Positions 1-8,536 of a stretch of 62,125 bases of DNA are shown here, in pieces. The DNA comes from a virus, in IMG/VR virus record IMGVR_UViG_3300023174_000172, positions 1 through 62,125 of that record. One strand, given 5' to 3'. The notes beneath the pieces were generated by a model, which searched no databases, was not told the origin of the DNA, and saw only the letters and a list, made by a program, of their open reading frames with translations. A program made the translations under genes and the position numbers. Within the stretch, counting starts at the first letter, position 1; every line of letters starts with the position of its first letter.

Positions 1-2
1 TA

Positions 3-80
3 ATATTAAGATCCCCGAATAATACTAGATGGAGAATTACCATAAATAACTCAGGACAGTTAATTACGACATCATTGTGA
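3..80 (+). CDS. C-terminal end of a virion structural protein (partial)
   Basis: Frame 3 is open from the window edge to TGA at 78-80 and encodes 25 residues. The tail reads SPNNTRWRITINNSGQL, a pattern (SPxxT-WRI-V/I-xxxG-L) common at the C-terminus or in repeats of phage fibre and virion proteins. The gene runs in the same direction as the neck gene 17 bases downstream. The fragment is too short for a firm assignment; the rest lies outside the window. Confidence 0.5.
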   Translation: MLRSPNNTRWRITINNSGQLITTSL

Positions 81-91
81 TATAAGTATAT
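81..91 (+). promoter_or_regulatory. Late-promoter-like box, TATAAGTATAT
   Basis: Matches the window-wide element NNTAA(A/G/T)TA..T and resembles the T4 late promoter TATAAATA. It ends 6 bases before the ATG of the neck gene. Confidence 0.5.
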
Positions 92-97
92 TAATAT

Positions 98-982
98 ATG
101 CCTTATCCAGTACAACCAGTTTTACCCAATTCTTTTCACGGAAGTACAACCTTTAATTCACAGATTAAAAGTTATGATCACCTAGCCCAAAGAGTAAGGA
201 GAACATTAGGCGAGCCATTAATAAGAGTCGAAATAAGTTCAGAGCAAATGTACGAATTTATTGATATTGCTCTAGAATGGTTTACAAAATTTGCTGGTGT
301 TACCGAAGAATATTTGATTTTTAAATCCGATTTATACGAAAGAGGCAAAGGATTAAGATTAGATCGTTTAATTAGCATAACACCAGAATTGGCTAATCCT
401 ATATCAACCGAAACGCCAACACTATCATCCGGATATGATTTTGATATGGACAATTATAGAAAAGTTGTTGATGTTTTTTCATTTAACGAAGGAAATAATT
501 CGGGTGTTAATACATTATTCACAATCGAACACACTATAGCCCAACAAGCATATTTTGGACATTTATTAGGTAATGTTGGATATGATTTGGTTACATGGCA
601 CGCACTCAAATCATGGCTAAATACTAGAGAAAAGGTATTAGCACTTAAACCATACCTTAGATTTGAACCCGAAACCCAATTATTAAAGATTATTCCGGAA
701 CCACCACAATCAAATATATATTATGGGTTAATCGGTTGTAAGGTTCAGAAGCCTATCAAGTTTTTAGTATCCGAATTATGGGTTTTTCGTTATGTTTCGG
801 CTCTTTCAAAGATATCGATAGCAAATATAAGAGGTAAATTCAATGGAACTATACTTTTTGGAGGCCAACAAGTTAATGGTGCTGATCTAATGCGTATGGG
901 AGAAAAAGAAAAAGACGAATTAGAGAAAGAATTAATGGGGAATACTATTGATACCGATATTGTGAGATTTTTTGTTGGTTAA
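98..982 (+). CDS. Neck protein, T4 gp13 family-like
   Basis: 294 residues. The N-terminal third has the pattern LGEPLIRVEISSEQM followed by an FxKFAGVTEEYLIF segment. The C-terminal part has W-x-F-R-Y-x-x-ALSK, then RGKFNGT-LFGG-x-x-NG, an acidic EKEKDELEKEL helix and a terminal FFVG. This order is typical of the family annotated as neck protein in T4-like and jumbo phages, where it closes the filled head and receives the tail. It sits just upstream of the head genes, which fits. A late-type box precedes the ATG. Assignment rests on recalled family patterns; another connector or baseplate protein of similar fold is possible. Confidence 0.65.
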   Translation: MPYPVQPVLPNSFHGSTTFNSQIKSYDHLAQRVRRTLGEPLIRVEISSEQMYEFIDIALEWFTKFAGVTEEYLIFKSDLYERGKGLRLDRLISITPELANPISTETPTLSSGYDFDMDNYRKVVDVFSFNEGNNSGVNTLFTIEHTIAQQAYFGHLLGNVGYDLVTWHALKSWLNTREKVLALKPYLRFEPETQLLKIIPEPPQSNIYYGLIGCKVQKPIKFLVSELWVFRYVSALSKISIANIRGKFNGTILFGGQQVNGADLMRMGEKEKDELEKELMGNTIDTDIVRFFVG

Positions 983-1003
983 AAAAATATTTGATAGCGA
1001 ACG

Positions 1004-1032
1004 TTGAAATCGATGAACCCATATGGTAAATA
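1004..1032 (+). promoter_or_regulatory. Sigma-70-type promoter for homing endonuclease gene
   Basis: TTGAAA (1004-1009), 17-base spacer, TAAATA (1027-1032). The -10 box ends 6 bases before the ATG at 1039, so the transcript would be leaderless or nearly so. Same layout as the promoters before the clamp loader and methyltransferase genes. Confidence 0.5.
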
Positions 1033-1038
1033 TATTAT

Positions 1039-3132
1039 ATGGTAAATTTCGAATCCACCTTACAAAAATGTAAAGATATTTGGTTTGATGATAATAAAAA
1101 AATAAAAATTCGTAGAAAAGAAGGAATGTTTTTAGAACAAGAATTATTTTTCATTGATAATAAAATAAACTGGATAAACCGAAAAAAAGATAATATTAAA
1201 GAAAAGGTTATGTATATGGCTCATGAAATTTTCGAGCCTTTGATATGTCCAATAACAAAAAAAACGATTAATACCTATAATCCACTATATAGAAATTATA
1301 CCGATGATATGATTAGAAACCGATGTTTTTTATTCAATCAAAAAATAAAAAATATATTAGAATTTCCTTTTTTTGAAAATTACAATCATCATGAATTGGA
1401 AAAAATACTTGAAAAAATTCCAAATAATATAGCAATAAAATATCCGATGATACTGAATCATTGTTGGCTGAGTTTACAAAAAAGAGAATTTGATGTTTCT
1501 AATATAGAAAGTAACGAAGAAGCTTTTTTTTTACATAAGAATAAATTTGAAAAATTACCATTATGTCCAATATCAGGAAAAAAAAGAAAATTTTCAGAAA
1601 AAAGATTAAAATATTTAGAATTTGATTCTTTAGAATCTTCATATATTTCCAATGGAATTAGAAATAAAGGAAAAATAATTTCAGAAGAAACTATAAAAAA
1701 AAGAAAAATAACATCAATTCAAAAATATGGAGTATCTTCTATACTCAAATTAAAACATATATATGAAAAAGCTTTACAAAAAAGAAGAGAAAATAGAGAA
1801 ATAAGAAAAAAAAATAAAATAATTGATAACAGGACAAGAAAAGAAAAATGGTTGGACACATTAAAAACCAAATATAACGTTTCTTCTTATAGAGAATATT
1901 TAAAAAAATATCATAATCCAGAAGAAATATCAGAAAAAAAGAAAAAAACATTTAAAATAACTCTCAAAAAAAGATATGGTGTAGAAAAAATTTCAGATAT
2001 TGAAGGAGTTATTGAAAAAATTAAAAATACATGTTTATTAAAATATGGCGCAACCACAGCATTAAATACACCAGAACAAAAAGAAAAAAGAAAAATACAA
2101 AATAGAATAAAAACATATTATAATTTTTCTAGGTTTAAAACTGAATGTATTCCTTTATTTACATTAGAAGAATGGTTAGAAAAATATGATCAAAATTTAC
2201 CTTGGAAAAAAACGAATACAGGAGAAATATATTATTGTAAATATTGGGGATATGCGCCAATAGGAAAGTTTAAATCTTCTAGATTGGAAAAAAGCATACA
2301 ACATATGTTGGATTTTTTAAATATAGAATATATAAAAAATACCAGAGATATAATACCGCCTATGGAATTAGATATATATATACCAAAATATAAAATTGGT
2401 ATTGAATGTAATGGTGAATATTATCATTCAACAAGAACAAAAGCAAAAAATTACCATTTACAAAAAAAAATAAAATCTGAAGAAAACGGAATAAAATTAT
2501 TACATTTTTACGGAAAAGACATAATAAATAAAGAAAATAAAGTTTTTAATATTATAAAAACCGCCACAAAAGGAAATAAAATAAAAATTTTTGCAAGAAA
2601 ATGTTTTTTAGCAGAAATTAGTAATGATTTATCTAAAATTTTTTTAAATAAATATCATTTTGATGGGTTTTGTAATGCTAAAAATCATTTTGGGTTATTT
2701 TATAAAAATAGATTAATTTCTGTTTTATCTTTAAGTAAAGCAAGATTTTTAAAAAATTCAAATGATTTAGAAATTATAAGATATGCAACAATGAAAAATG
2801 TTTTTATTGTCGGCGGATTCAATAAATTTATATCCCACATTAGAAAAATACATAAAAACAAAAAATTACACACATATGCCGATTTAAATTTATTTACGGG
2901 TGATGTTTATATTAAAAATGGGTTTAAGTTTGAAGGGGTAACTACTCCAGATTTTTATTATTATAAAGATAAAAATAATATTCTTTCCAGATATCAATCA
3001 CAAAAACACAAATTAAAATATATATTAAAAAATAATTTTAATCCCAATAAAACCGAAGAAGAAAATATGAACGATAATGGTTACTATAGAATATATGGAT
3101 GCGGAAATAAATATTTTACATTGATTTTATGA
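1039..3132 (+). CDS. Free-standing homing endonuclease, Vsr/EDxHD-like with Hef-type C-terminus
   Basis: 697 residues, Lys/Asn/Ile-rich. The middle holds repeated KYGV segments (about residues 233-335), typical of DNA-binding repeats in phage homing endonucleases. A PD-(D/E)XK or EDxHD-like nuclease core follows: E443-L-D445, then IGIE456-CNGEYYH463. The C-terminal third (about 510-697) contains KYHFDG, LFYKNRLISVLSLS and IVGG-NKF motifs and closely parallels the second endonuclease at 7055-8500. The gene lies between the neck and gp4-like genes, has its own promoter, and its TGA overlaps the next ATG (ATGA). The ORF looks intact. It is a selfish element that would cut an allele lacking it; the target site is unknown. 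Confidence 0.8.
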   Translation: MVNFESTLQKCKDIWFDDNKKIKIRRKEGMFLEQELFFIDNKINWINRKKDNIKEKVMYMAHEIFEPLICPITKKTINTYNPLYRNYTDDMIRNRCFLFNQKIKNILEFPFFENYNHHELEKILEKIPNNIAIKYPMILNHCWLSLQKREFDVSNIESNEEAFFLHKNKFEKLPLCPISGKKRKFSEKRLKYLEFDSLESSYISNGIRNKGKIISEETIKKRKITSIQKYGVSSILKLKHIYEKALQKRRENREIRKKNKIIDNRTRKEKWLDTLKTKYNVSSYREYLKKYHNPEEISEKKKKTFKITLKKRYGVEKISDIEGVIEKIKNTCLLKYGATTALNTPEQKEKRKIQNRIKTYYNFSRFKTECIPLFTLEEWLEKYDQNLPWKKTNTGEIYYCKYWGYAPIGKFKSSRLEKSIQHMLDFLNIEYIKNTRDIIPPMELDIYIPKYKIGIECNGEYYHSTRTKAKNYHLQKKIKSEENGIKLLHFYGKDIINKENKVFNIIKTATKGNKIKIFARKCFLAEISNDLSKIFLNKYHFDGFCNAKNHFGLFYKNRLISVLSLSKARFLKNSNDLEIIRYATMKNVFIVGGFNKFISHIRKIHKNKKLHTYADLNLFTGDVYIKNGFKFEGVTTPDFYYYKDKNNILSRYQSQKHKLKYILKNNFNPNKTEEENMNDNGYYRIYGCGNKYFTLIL

Positions 3133-3587
3133 AACCAAGATTGCAAAAAAACAATAAATATGTGCAATCTTTGTTTAATCCTAGATATCCCGAAAAATAT
3201 AAGGGTAAGTTTCCTATATTTGCCAGATCTTCGTTAGAAATTAAGGCAATGAGGTGGATGGATGATAACAACAACGTAATAACATGGGGATCTGAGTCTG
3301 TAGTAGTACCATATCAAGGACCGGATGGCAAAATACATAGATATTTTGTTGATCTGGTGTGTGAAATGAAAAGAAAAGACGGAAAAAACGAAAAATTGTT
3401 AATAGAAGTAAAACCAGAGAAACAAACCCAACCACCCACCCCAAGTTTAAGAAAATCTAAGAAAACTGTTCTATATGAGTCATTTCAATATGCTCAAAAT
3501 CAGGCAAAATGGGCGGCAGCAAGAGCATGGTGTGATAAAAAAGGGTATAAATTCATAATTTTAACCGAAAAACATCTTAAAAATTGA
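3129..3587 (+). CDS. 4: Head completion protein, T4 gp4-like (TnsA-fold nuclease)
   Basis: 152 residues, as expected for T4 gp4. The sequence carries E37 in SSLEIKAM, D75 in RYFVDLV and E93-V-K95 in LLIEVKPEKQT, the three acidic/lysine positions of a PD-(D/E)XK TnsA-like nuclease. In T4, gp4 acts at head completion, acting on packaged DNA ends before tail joining. The start overlaps the stop of the homing endonuclease by four bases, so translation is probably coupled to it, suggesting the endonuclease gene was inserted directly ahead of this essential gene. Confidence 0.85.
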   Translation: MKPRLQKNNKYVQSLFNPRYPEKYKGKFPIFARSSLEIKAMRWMDDNNNVITWGSESVVVPYQGPDGKIHRYFVDLVCEMKRKDGKNEKLLIEVKPEKQTQPPTPSLRKSKKTVLYESFQYAQNQAKWAAARAWCDKKGYKFIILTEKHLKN

Positions 3588-3606
3588 TGTTTTTGTTTAG
3601 CAATAA

Positions 3607-3617
3607 GATAAATATTT
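3607..3617 (+). promoter_or_regulatory. Late-promoter-like box, GATAAATATTT
   Basis: Matches the shared element and ends 8 bases before the prohead protease ATG. Confidence 0.45.
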
Positions 3618-3625
3618 AATACAAT

Positions 3626-4294
3626 ATGGAAAAAGCATATAAGCTTATCGTAGAATCACCAAATTATGAAGTAAAATATCTAATGGTGGAAGAAAATAGA
3701 AATTCTCCTGCTAATTTGTATATCAAAGGTCCGTTTTTAATGGCAAATGAGGCTAATAGAAACAATAGAATCTATCCTTTGGAAGAAATGGTATCCGAAG
3801 TTGGTAGATATACAACCGAAATGATAAACGGCAACAGAGCTACAGGTGAACTCAATCATCCTTCTACTGGTGAGGTCAATCTAGAAAGAGCTTGCCATAT
3901 TGTTACCGAATTAAAACAAAACGGTAATATTTTTGAAGGAAAATCTAAAATTTTAAGTACTCCTATGGGCCAAATTGTCAGAAGTTTAATCAATGACGGT
4001 GTAAAACTAGGAGTTTCTTCAAGAGCATTGGGTAGAATTGATGAAAAAGAAGGAAAATCATTTGTTTCGGATTTTCGTTTAGTGGCTATTGATGTTGTAG
4101 CTGATCCATCTGTTCCTACAGCATTTGTAAATGGTATTTTAGAATCAAAAAAATGGATTTTGGCTGAAAGTGGACAATTTCAACCCGTATATGAAGATTT
4201 TGAAGATAAAATTTCAAAATTACCAAAGAAAAATCAAAGAGAATTTTTAAAAGAACAAGTAATTAATTTCATTAATGCTCTTAAAACAAGATAA
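3626..4294 (+). CDS. 21: Prohead core protease, T4 gp21-like
   Basis: 222 residues, close to T4 gp21 (212). The N-terminal domain has the typical NRNNRIYP motif. Catalytic candidates are H78 in ATGELNHPS and S131 or S132 in GVSSRALG, matching the His/Ser layout of herpesvirus-assemblin-like prohead proteases; the conserved DVVADPSVP segment follows. It digests the scaffold and trims capsid proteins after (L/I)-x-E. Gene order 21, small gene, 22, 23 matches T4-like head clusters. The likely substrate site in gp23 is after E61 and in the 59509 product after E21. Confidence 0.92.
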   Translation: MEKAYKLIVESPNYEVKYLMVEENRNSPANLYIKGPFLMANEANRNNRIYPLEEMVSEVGRYTTEMINGNRATGELNHPSTGEVNLERACHIVTELKQNGNIFEGKSKILSTPMGQIVRSLINDGVKLGVSSRALGRIDEKEGKSFVSDFRLVAIDVVADPSVPTAFVNGILESKKWILAESGQFQPVYEDFEDKISKLPKKNQREFLKEQVINFINALKTR

Positions 4295-4300
4295 GTAATT
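4290..4300 (+). promoter_or_regulatory. Late-promoter-like box, GATAAGTAATT
   Basis: Overlaps the last codons and stop of the protease gene and ends 6 bases before the next ATG. Its 11 bases are identical to the box at 4533-4543. Confidence 0.45.
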
Positions 4301-4306
4301 TACAAT

Positions 4307-4501
4307 ATGAATAATCTAAAATCATTATATTCAAAATTTATCATGAATATTTGTGAAAACAAATACGCAGATGCAGACAATATGCTAGATAAAATTTTAA
4401 CCGAAAAAGTTAAAAAGAAAGTCGAACGAACAATTAAGAGTAAATTAGAAAAAAATTGTAAGTGTAAAAGTTCTAAAAAATGCGATTGTTGCAAAAAATA
4501 A
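4307..4501 (+). CDS. Small Cys/Lys-rich head-cluster protein
   Basis: 64 residues between the protease and scaffold genes. The first half is helical and mildly amphipathic; the tail is Lys/Cys-rich with CKCKSSKKCDCCKK, five cysteines that could bind metal. Small prohead core genes (67, 68) sit near 21 and 22 in T4, and this may fill that place, but there is no recognisable sequence match. It has its own upstream box and conserved gene context, so it is probably real. Confidence 0.65.
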   Translation: MNNLKSLYSKFIMNICENKYADADNMLDKILTEKVKKKVERTIKSKLEKNCKCKSSKKCDCCKK

Positions 4502-4532
4502 AAAAAAAATAATACTTTTGTAATCAAATAAA

Positions 4533-4543
4533 GATAAGTAATT
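4533..4543 (+). promoter_or_regulatory. Late-promoter-like box, GATAAGTAATT
   Basis: Ends 11 bases before the scaffold ATG; identical to the 4290-4300 element. Confidence 0.45.
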
Positions 4544-4554
4544 TTATAAAAAAT

Positions 4555-5445
4555 ATGGATATCACAGATCTTCTTAAAAACTTAGACAAAAATCTTGTCA
4601 ACGAAGAAACCGCTAATGCTATTGCCGATGCTTTTAAACAAGCCGTCGAAGAAAAAGCCAAAGCTCGAATTGAATTATCAGTAGAAAAAGCATTATTAGA
4701 ACAAGACGAAGATCATGCTAAAAAACTTCAAGATATTTTAGAAAAAACTGATGAAGACCATACCAATAAATTAAAATTGGTAGTTAAAACAATTTCAGAA
4801 AATCATACTAACAAATTAGCCAAAATTGTTAATATGTATAAAAAAACAGTTGATGATAAAGCCAAAACTTTTTCAGAAAAAGTTATCACTGACCTTGATA
4901 AATTTTTATCAACCTATTTAGAAAATAAAATTCCTTATACACAAATTAAAGAAGCTGTTGAAAATACACACGCTCGCAAACAACTTGAAAGAATTCGTGA
5001 ATTAGTTGGATTCGATCCTTCACTGGTTAACGAAAATGTTAAAAATGTTGTTAAAGAAGGAAAAACCAAATTTGAAAAACTAAGCCAACAATTAAATGAA
5101 GCCTACGAGAATAATACTCGTCTTTCACAAGAATTGAAAAAAACACAAACAGCTTTAGTTTTAGAAGGCAAAACCAAAGGAATGCCTAAATCAAAAAAAG
5201 AATTTGTAGTAAAACTTTTAGAAGATAAAGATATTACTTACATCAAAGAAAATTTTAACTACGTAGTTGAGATGTTCGAAAACGGTGAACAAGAAGAAAC
5301 CGTACAAGTAGCGAAGGAAGCTAACAAAACTGCATTAAGCCGTAATGTTAATCCTCCGGTACAGTTGGTGTCTGAGTCTACCTCAAGTGAGGCAAAGAAT
5401 ACACCCGTTAACGAATATCTGAGTGAATTGGAACGTATTGGCTAA
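4555..5445 (+). CDS. 22: Prohead scaffolding core protein, T4 gp22-like
   Basis: 296 residues, highly charged and mainly helical. Heptad-like repeats (EDHAKKL, DEDHTNKL, ENHTNKL) run across about residues 50-100 and point to coiled coil. Several (L/I)-x-E motifs (ALLE, DILE, LVLE, SELE) are candidate protease sites, as expected for a scaffold that is degraded during maturation. T4 gp22 is 269 residues. Position between the protease and the major capsid gene is diagnostic. Confidence 0.85.
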   Translation: MDITDLLKNLDKNLVNEETANAIADAFKQAVEEKAKARIELSVEKALLEQDEDHAKKLQDILEKTDEDHTNKLKLVVKTISENHTNKLAKIVNMYKKTVDDKAKTFSEKVITDLDKFLSTYLENKIPYTQIKEAVENTHARKQLERIRELVGFDPSLVNENVKNVVKEGKTKFEKLSQQLNEAYENNTRLSQELKKTQTALVLEGKTKGMPKSKKEFVVKLLEDKDITYIKENFNYVVEMFENGEQEETVQVAKEANKTALSRNVNPPVQLVSESTSSEAKNTPVNEYLSELERIG

Positions 5446-5498
5446 TACCCAATCGTTCACCAATCAAATCCAAAAAATAGAAAGAAAAAATAACAAAT

Positions 5499-6938
5499 AT
5501 GAGCAAAAATATCAAACCCGCAACAGGATTTATCGATAGATCCCGCGCACAACAACTCGTTGAAAAATGGAAGCCTCTCTTGGAACATAGTTCCGATAAG
5601 GTTGCTCCAATTACCGATGAACACACCCGTCTCAATACAGCCATCCTCATGGAAAACCAAGAGCGTTGGTGCTTAAATGAAGCAAACACAGCTGCCTCCG
5701 GTGGCGTTTTTGGTTCAGCAGGAAGCATGGGCTTCGGTGGTGCAGTCGGAAATGGTGATAATTACGCATCTGGTGATGCACGTTTACCAAAGGTTTTAAT
5801 ACCTATGGTTCGCCGTACATTCCCTGAGCTTATCACTAACGAAATCGTTGGCGTTCAACCTATGAGCGGTCCTGTAGGTCTTGCTTTTGCACTCCGTTAT
5901 CGTTATGAAGCAGATAGTCTTGGTTCAAACGGCATCGACGGTTATAACAATCTTGGCCCGACTCAAACTGGCAGAGATTCTCAAAGCCGCGCTTATGCCG
6001 ATGGAAAAGAACTTGGCTATCAATATTTGGACACACGCTTTACTGGCACTAGCTCTTCACAATTATCAGGCAATTCAGAATTCCAAGTCCTTGGATCTGA
6101 TGCTGGTGTTGCTGCATTGTTAAGTCAGTTTGAGCTTACTGGTAACATTCCTCAAATTACTGTAGAATTTAGCAAAACCTCCGTCGAAGCTGGTACACGC
6201 CGCCTCGCCGCTCGTTGGTCTGTTGAACTTGAACAAGATTTGAAGAACATGAATGGTCTTGATATCGACTCTGAACTCACAAATGCTATGTCATATGAGC
6301 TTCAAGCCGAAATCGACCGTGAAATGGTTATCAGAATGGTCCAAGTTGCTCTTAATGCTGGTCCTAAGAATGGTTATAGCTTCTGGTACGCCGTATCAGC
6401 TGACGCACGTTGGCTCGGTGAAAGAAACCGCGACTTCTATTCCAAAATTATTGTTGAAGCAAACCGCATCGCCATCCGCAACCGCCGTGGTGCTGCTAAC
6501 TTCATCATCGCAACTCCTAGAGTTTGCGCAATCTTGGAAATGTTGCCTGAGTTTCAATGGATGTCTGTAAACGGAAACGTTAACACCCAACCTACTGGCA
6601 TTGCCAAAGTTGGTAATGTTGGCGGACGTTTCACAGTCTACCGTGATACCAGAACTGACGCCCAATTCCTTGACGGATCACGCGGAAGTGCTCTTGAATA
6701 TGCATTACTTGGATACAAAGGATCTGAATATTACGATACAGGTATCGTATATTGTCCGTATATTCCTGTAATGATCCAACGCACCGTTGGTCCTAATGAC
6801 TTCTCCCCAAGAGTTGGTCTTATGACCCGTTATGGTGTAGTTGATTATATTTTTGGTGCATCTTTATTCTACCATGTGATTTTAGTTCGTGGCCTCGGTC
6901 AAGAATTTACACAATCTGGTGGAAGAATGTACCTCTAA
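5499..6938 (+). CDS. 23: Major capsid protein, T4 gp23-like
   Basis: 479 residues (T4 gp23 is 521). Family signatures include VLIPMVRRTFPELI, GVQPMSGPVGLAFALRYRY, RLAARWSVELEQDLK, NMNGLDIDSELTN and the C-terminal FSPRVGLMTRYGV. A propeptide cut is predicted after E61 in CLNE-ANT, matching the (L/I)-x-E rule and close to the T4 cut after residue 65. Codon use is visibly more C/G-ending than in neighbouring genes, typical of the most abundant virion protein. A 53-base AT-rich leader has no good Shine-Dalgarno and no clear late box. A strong terminator follows at 6973-7002. Confidence 0.96.
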   Translation: MSKNIKPATGFIDRSRAQQLVEKWKPLLEHSSDKVAPITDEHTRLNTAILMENQERWCLNEANTAASGGVFGSAGSMGFGGAVGNGDNYASGDARLPKVLIPMVRRTFPELITNEIVGVQPMSGPVGLAFALRYRYEADSLGSNGIDGYNNLGPTQTGRDSQSRAYADGKELGYQYLDTRFTGTSSSQLSGNSEFQVLGSDAGVAALLSQFELTGNIPQITVEFSKTSVEAGTRRLAARWSVELEQDLKNMNGLDIDSELTNAMSYELQAEIDREMVIRMVQVALNAGPKNGYSFWYAVSADARWLGERNRDFYSKIIVEANRIAIRNRRGAANFIIATPRVCAILEMLPEFQWMSVNGNVNTQPTGIAKVGNVGGRFTVYRDTRTDAQFLDGSRGSALEYALLGYKGSEYYDTGIVYCPYIPVMIQRTVGPNDFSPRVGLMTRYGVVDYIFGASLFYHVILVRGLGQEFTQSGGRMYL

Positions 6939-6972
6939 TACATATACAGACTTACAACAGTTCAAAACATTT

Positions 6973-7002
6973 AAAAAACCCGCTGGTAACGGCGGGTTTT
7001 TT
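6973..7002 (+). terminator. Rho-independent terminator after the major capsid gene
   Basis: An 11-base perfect stem (6973-6983 with 6992-7002) has a CCCGC/GCGGG core. Four further pairs (one G-U) inside can close a GTAA tetraloop of GNRA type. The A-run on the 5' side and T-run on the 3' side are followed by more T. It separates the head operon from the second homing endonuclease gene. Confidence 0.92.
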
Positions 7003-7054
7003 ATTTTATATTTTTTTCTTTACTTACGATACAGATATGTAATTATATTTACAT

Positions 7055-8500
7055 ATGGATCAAAAATTGTGCAAATGTGGATGCGGTGAAGCCGTAAAAA
7101 ACATAAAAAATACGTATATATTAGGACATTCCAATAGATCACCAGAGGTTAAATTAAAAAAGGCCCAAATGTTTTTGAAAAAATACGGAGTTGATAATCC
7201 GTCTAAACATCAAGAAATAAAAAATAAAAAAGAAGAGACGAATTTAAAAAAATTTGGAACAAAGTATGCGGCACAGAATGAAAATGTTAAAAAAGAATTA
7301 AAGGAAAAGTGGGTGGAAAAGTATGGTGTTGATAATCCAGCCAAAATACCACAAATAAAAAAAATAATATCCGAAAAAGTCAAAGCGTCCAGAGAAGTGG
7401 TAAGAGAAAAGACACAAAAAACATTTTATAAAACAATTTTAAAACGGTTGCACGAAGAAGGAAAAATGGGAACACTGGAACCATTATTCGACTATGATGA
7501 TTATAAAGGAAGATTGTTCAAATATCCTTTTCGTTGTAATAAATGCCTAAATATAACCGAAACTAATCTAAGAATTGCATATGAGCCATTGAGATGTTTT
7601 ATATGCACACCAAAGATAGATACAGGAGGACAATCTATATTGGAAAAAGATATATGCGACTATGTAAAAATACTAGATCCTGATATTAAAGAGCAAAATC
7701 GAAATATTATAGATCCTTTTGAATTAGATATTGTTTCCGAAAAATATAAAATCGCCATAGAAATAGATGGATTGTATTGGCATTCGGAAACAACCGGAAA
7801 GAAAAATAAATTCTACCATATAACAAAAAGAAAAAAAACAAATGAAGCTGGTTACAAGTTGATACAGATATTTGAGGACGAGTGGATAGAAAAACAAAAA
7901 ATAGTAAAATCTAGACTTAAAAATTTGTTTAATAAAAATAAAAGAAAGATATATGCTCGAAATTGTATGGTTAAAGAAATATCAACTGACCAAAAATCAA
8001 AATTTTTAAAAAAATATCATATACAGGGAAATGATAAGTCTAATATTTTTATAGGATTATATTATAAAAACAGATTAGTTTCGATTATGACATTTAATCC
8101 ATATAGAATAGCACTGGGAAATACATCAAAAAAAGATTGTTACGAATTAACCAGATTTTGTTCCATTTTTAATTTTTCTATTGTAGGTGGAGCATCAAAA
8201 CTATTAAATTATTTTGAAAAAATTTATAAACCTACTACTATATTATCATACGCCGATAAAAGATGGTCAGACGGAAATCTTTATAATGCTATAGGGTTTA
8301 ATTTAATCGGCGCAACACAACCAAATTATTGGTATATTATAAAAAATCAAAGAAAACATAGATTTGCATATAGAAAATCTGAACTTCCAAAATTATTAAA
8401 AACATTTGATAATACTTTAACCGAATGGGAAAATATGCAATTAAACAATTATGATCGAATTTGGGATTGTGGAAGTTTAAAATATGAGAAACATTATTAA
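7055..8500 (+). CDS. Free-standing homing endonuclease, Hef-like, with N-terminal Cys motif
   Basis: 481 residues. The N-terminus has a CKCGCGE zinc-knuckle-like motif, then KYGVDNP and KFGTKYA repeats. A second Cys pair set (CNKC...CFIC) lies near residue 165-190. The nuclease core is E223-L-D225 followed by IAIE236-IDGLYWH243. The C-terminal domain (GLYYKNRLVSIMTF, IVGGASKLL, SYADKRWSDG) is paralogous to that of the endonuclease at 1039-3132. The gene sits directly after the capsid gene and its terminator. TATATT at 7044-7049 could be a -10 box 5 bases before the ATG, but the -35 region is weak. Confidence 0.8.
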   Translation: MDQKLCKCGCGEAVKNIKNTYILGHSNRSPEVKLKKAQMFLKKYGVDNPSKHQEIKNKKEETNLKKFGTKYAAQNENVKKELKEKWVEKYGVDNPAKIPQIKKIISEKVKASREVVREKTQKTFYKTILKRLHEEGKMGTLEPLFDYDDYKGRLFKYPFRCNKCLNITETNLRIAYEPLRCFICTPKIDTGGQSILEKDICDYVKILDPDIKEQNRNIIDPFELDIVSEKYKIAIEIDGLYWHSETTGKKNKFYHITKRKKTNEAGYKLIQIFEDEWIEKQKIVKSRLKNLFNKNKRKIYARNCMVKEISTDQKSKFLKKYHIQGNDKSNIFIGLYYKNRLVSIMTFNPYRIALGNTSKKDCYELTRFCSIFNFSIVGGASKLLNYFEKIYKPTTILSYADKRWSDGNLYNAIGFNLIGATQPNYWYIIKNQRKHRFAYRKSELPKLLKTFDNTLTEWENMQLNNYDRIWDCGSLKYEKHY

Positions 8501-8520
8501 TTTTTTAAAGGGTTTTTCTT

Positions 8521-8531
8521 TATAAGTATTT
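8521..8531 (+). promoter_or_regulatory. Late-promoter-like box, TATAAGTATTT
   Basis: Ends 5 bases before the ATG of the Thr-Pro-linker protein. Confidence 0.5.
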
Positions 8532-8536
8532 AAATA

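Noticed and set aside
1745-1951. Minus-strand hydrophobic frame inside the first homing endonuclease gene
   Set aside because: It is the complement of Lys-rich AAA/AAG codons (Phe/Leu on the opposite strand), not a membrane protein gene.
5881-6570. Extra plus-strand frames inside the major capsid gene
   Set aside because: Out-of-frame shadows of the conserved gp23 reading frame with no family resemblance.
7020-7049. Sigma-70 promoter for the second homing endonuclease
   Set aside because: TATATT is well placed at 5 bases before the ATG, but no -35 box with proper spacing is visible; noted in the gene entry only.
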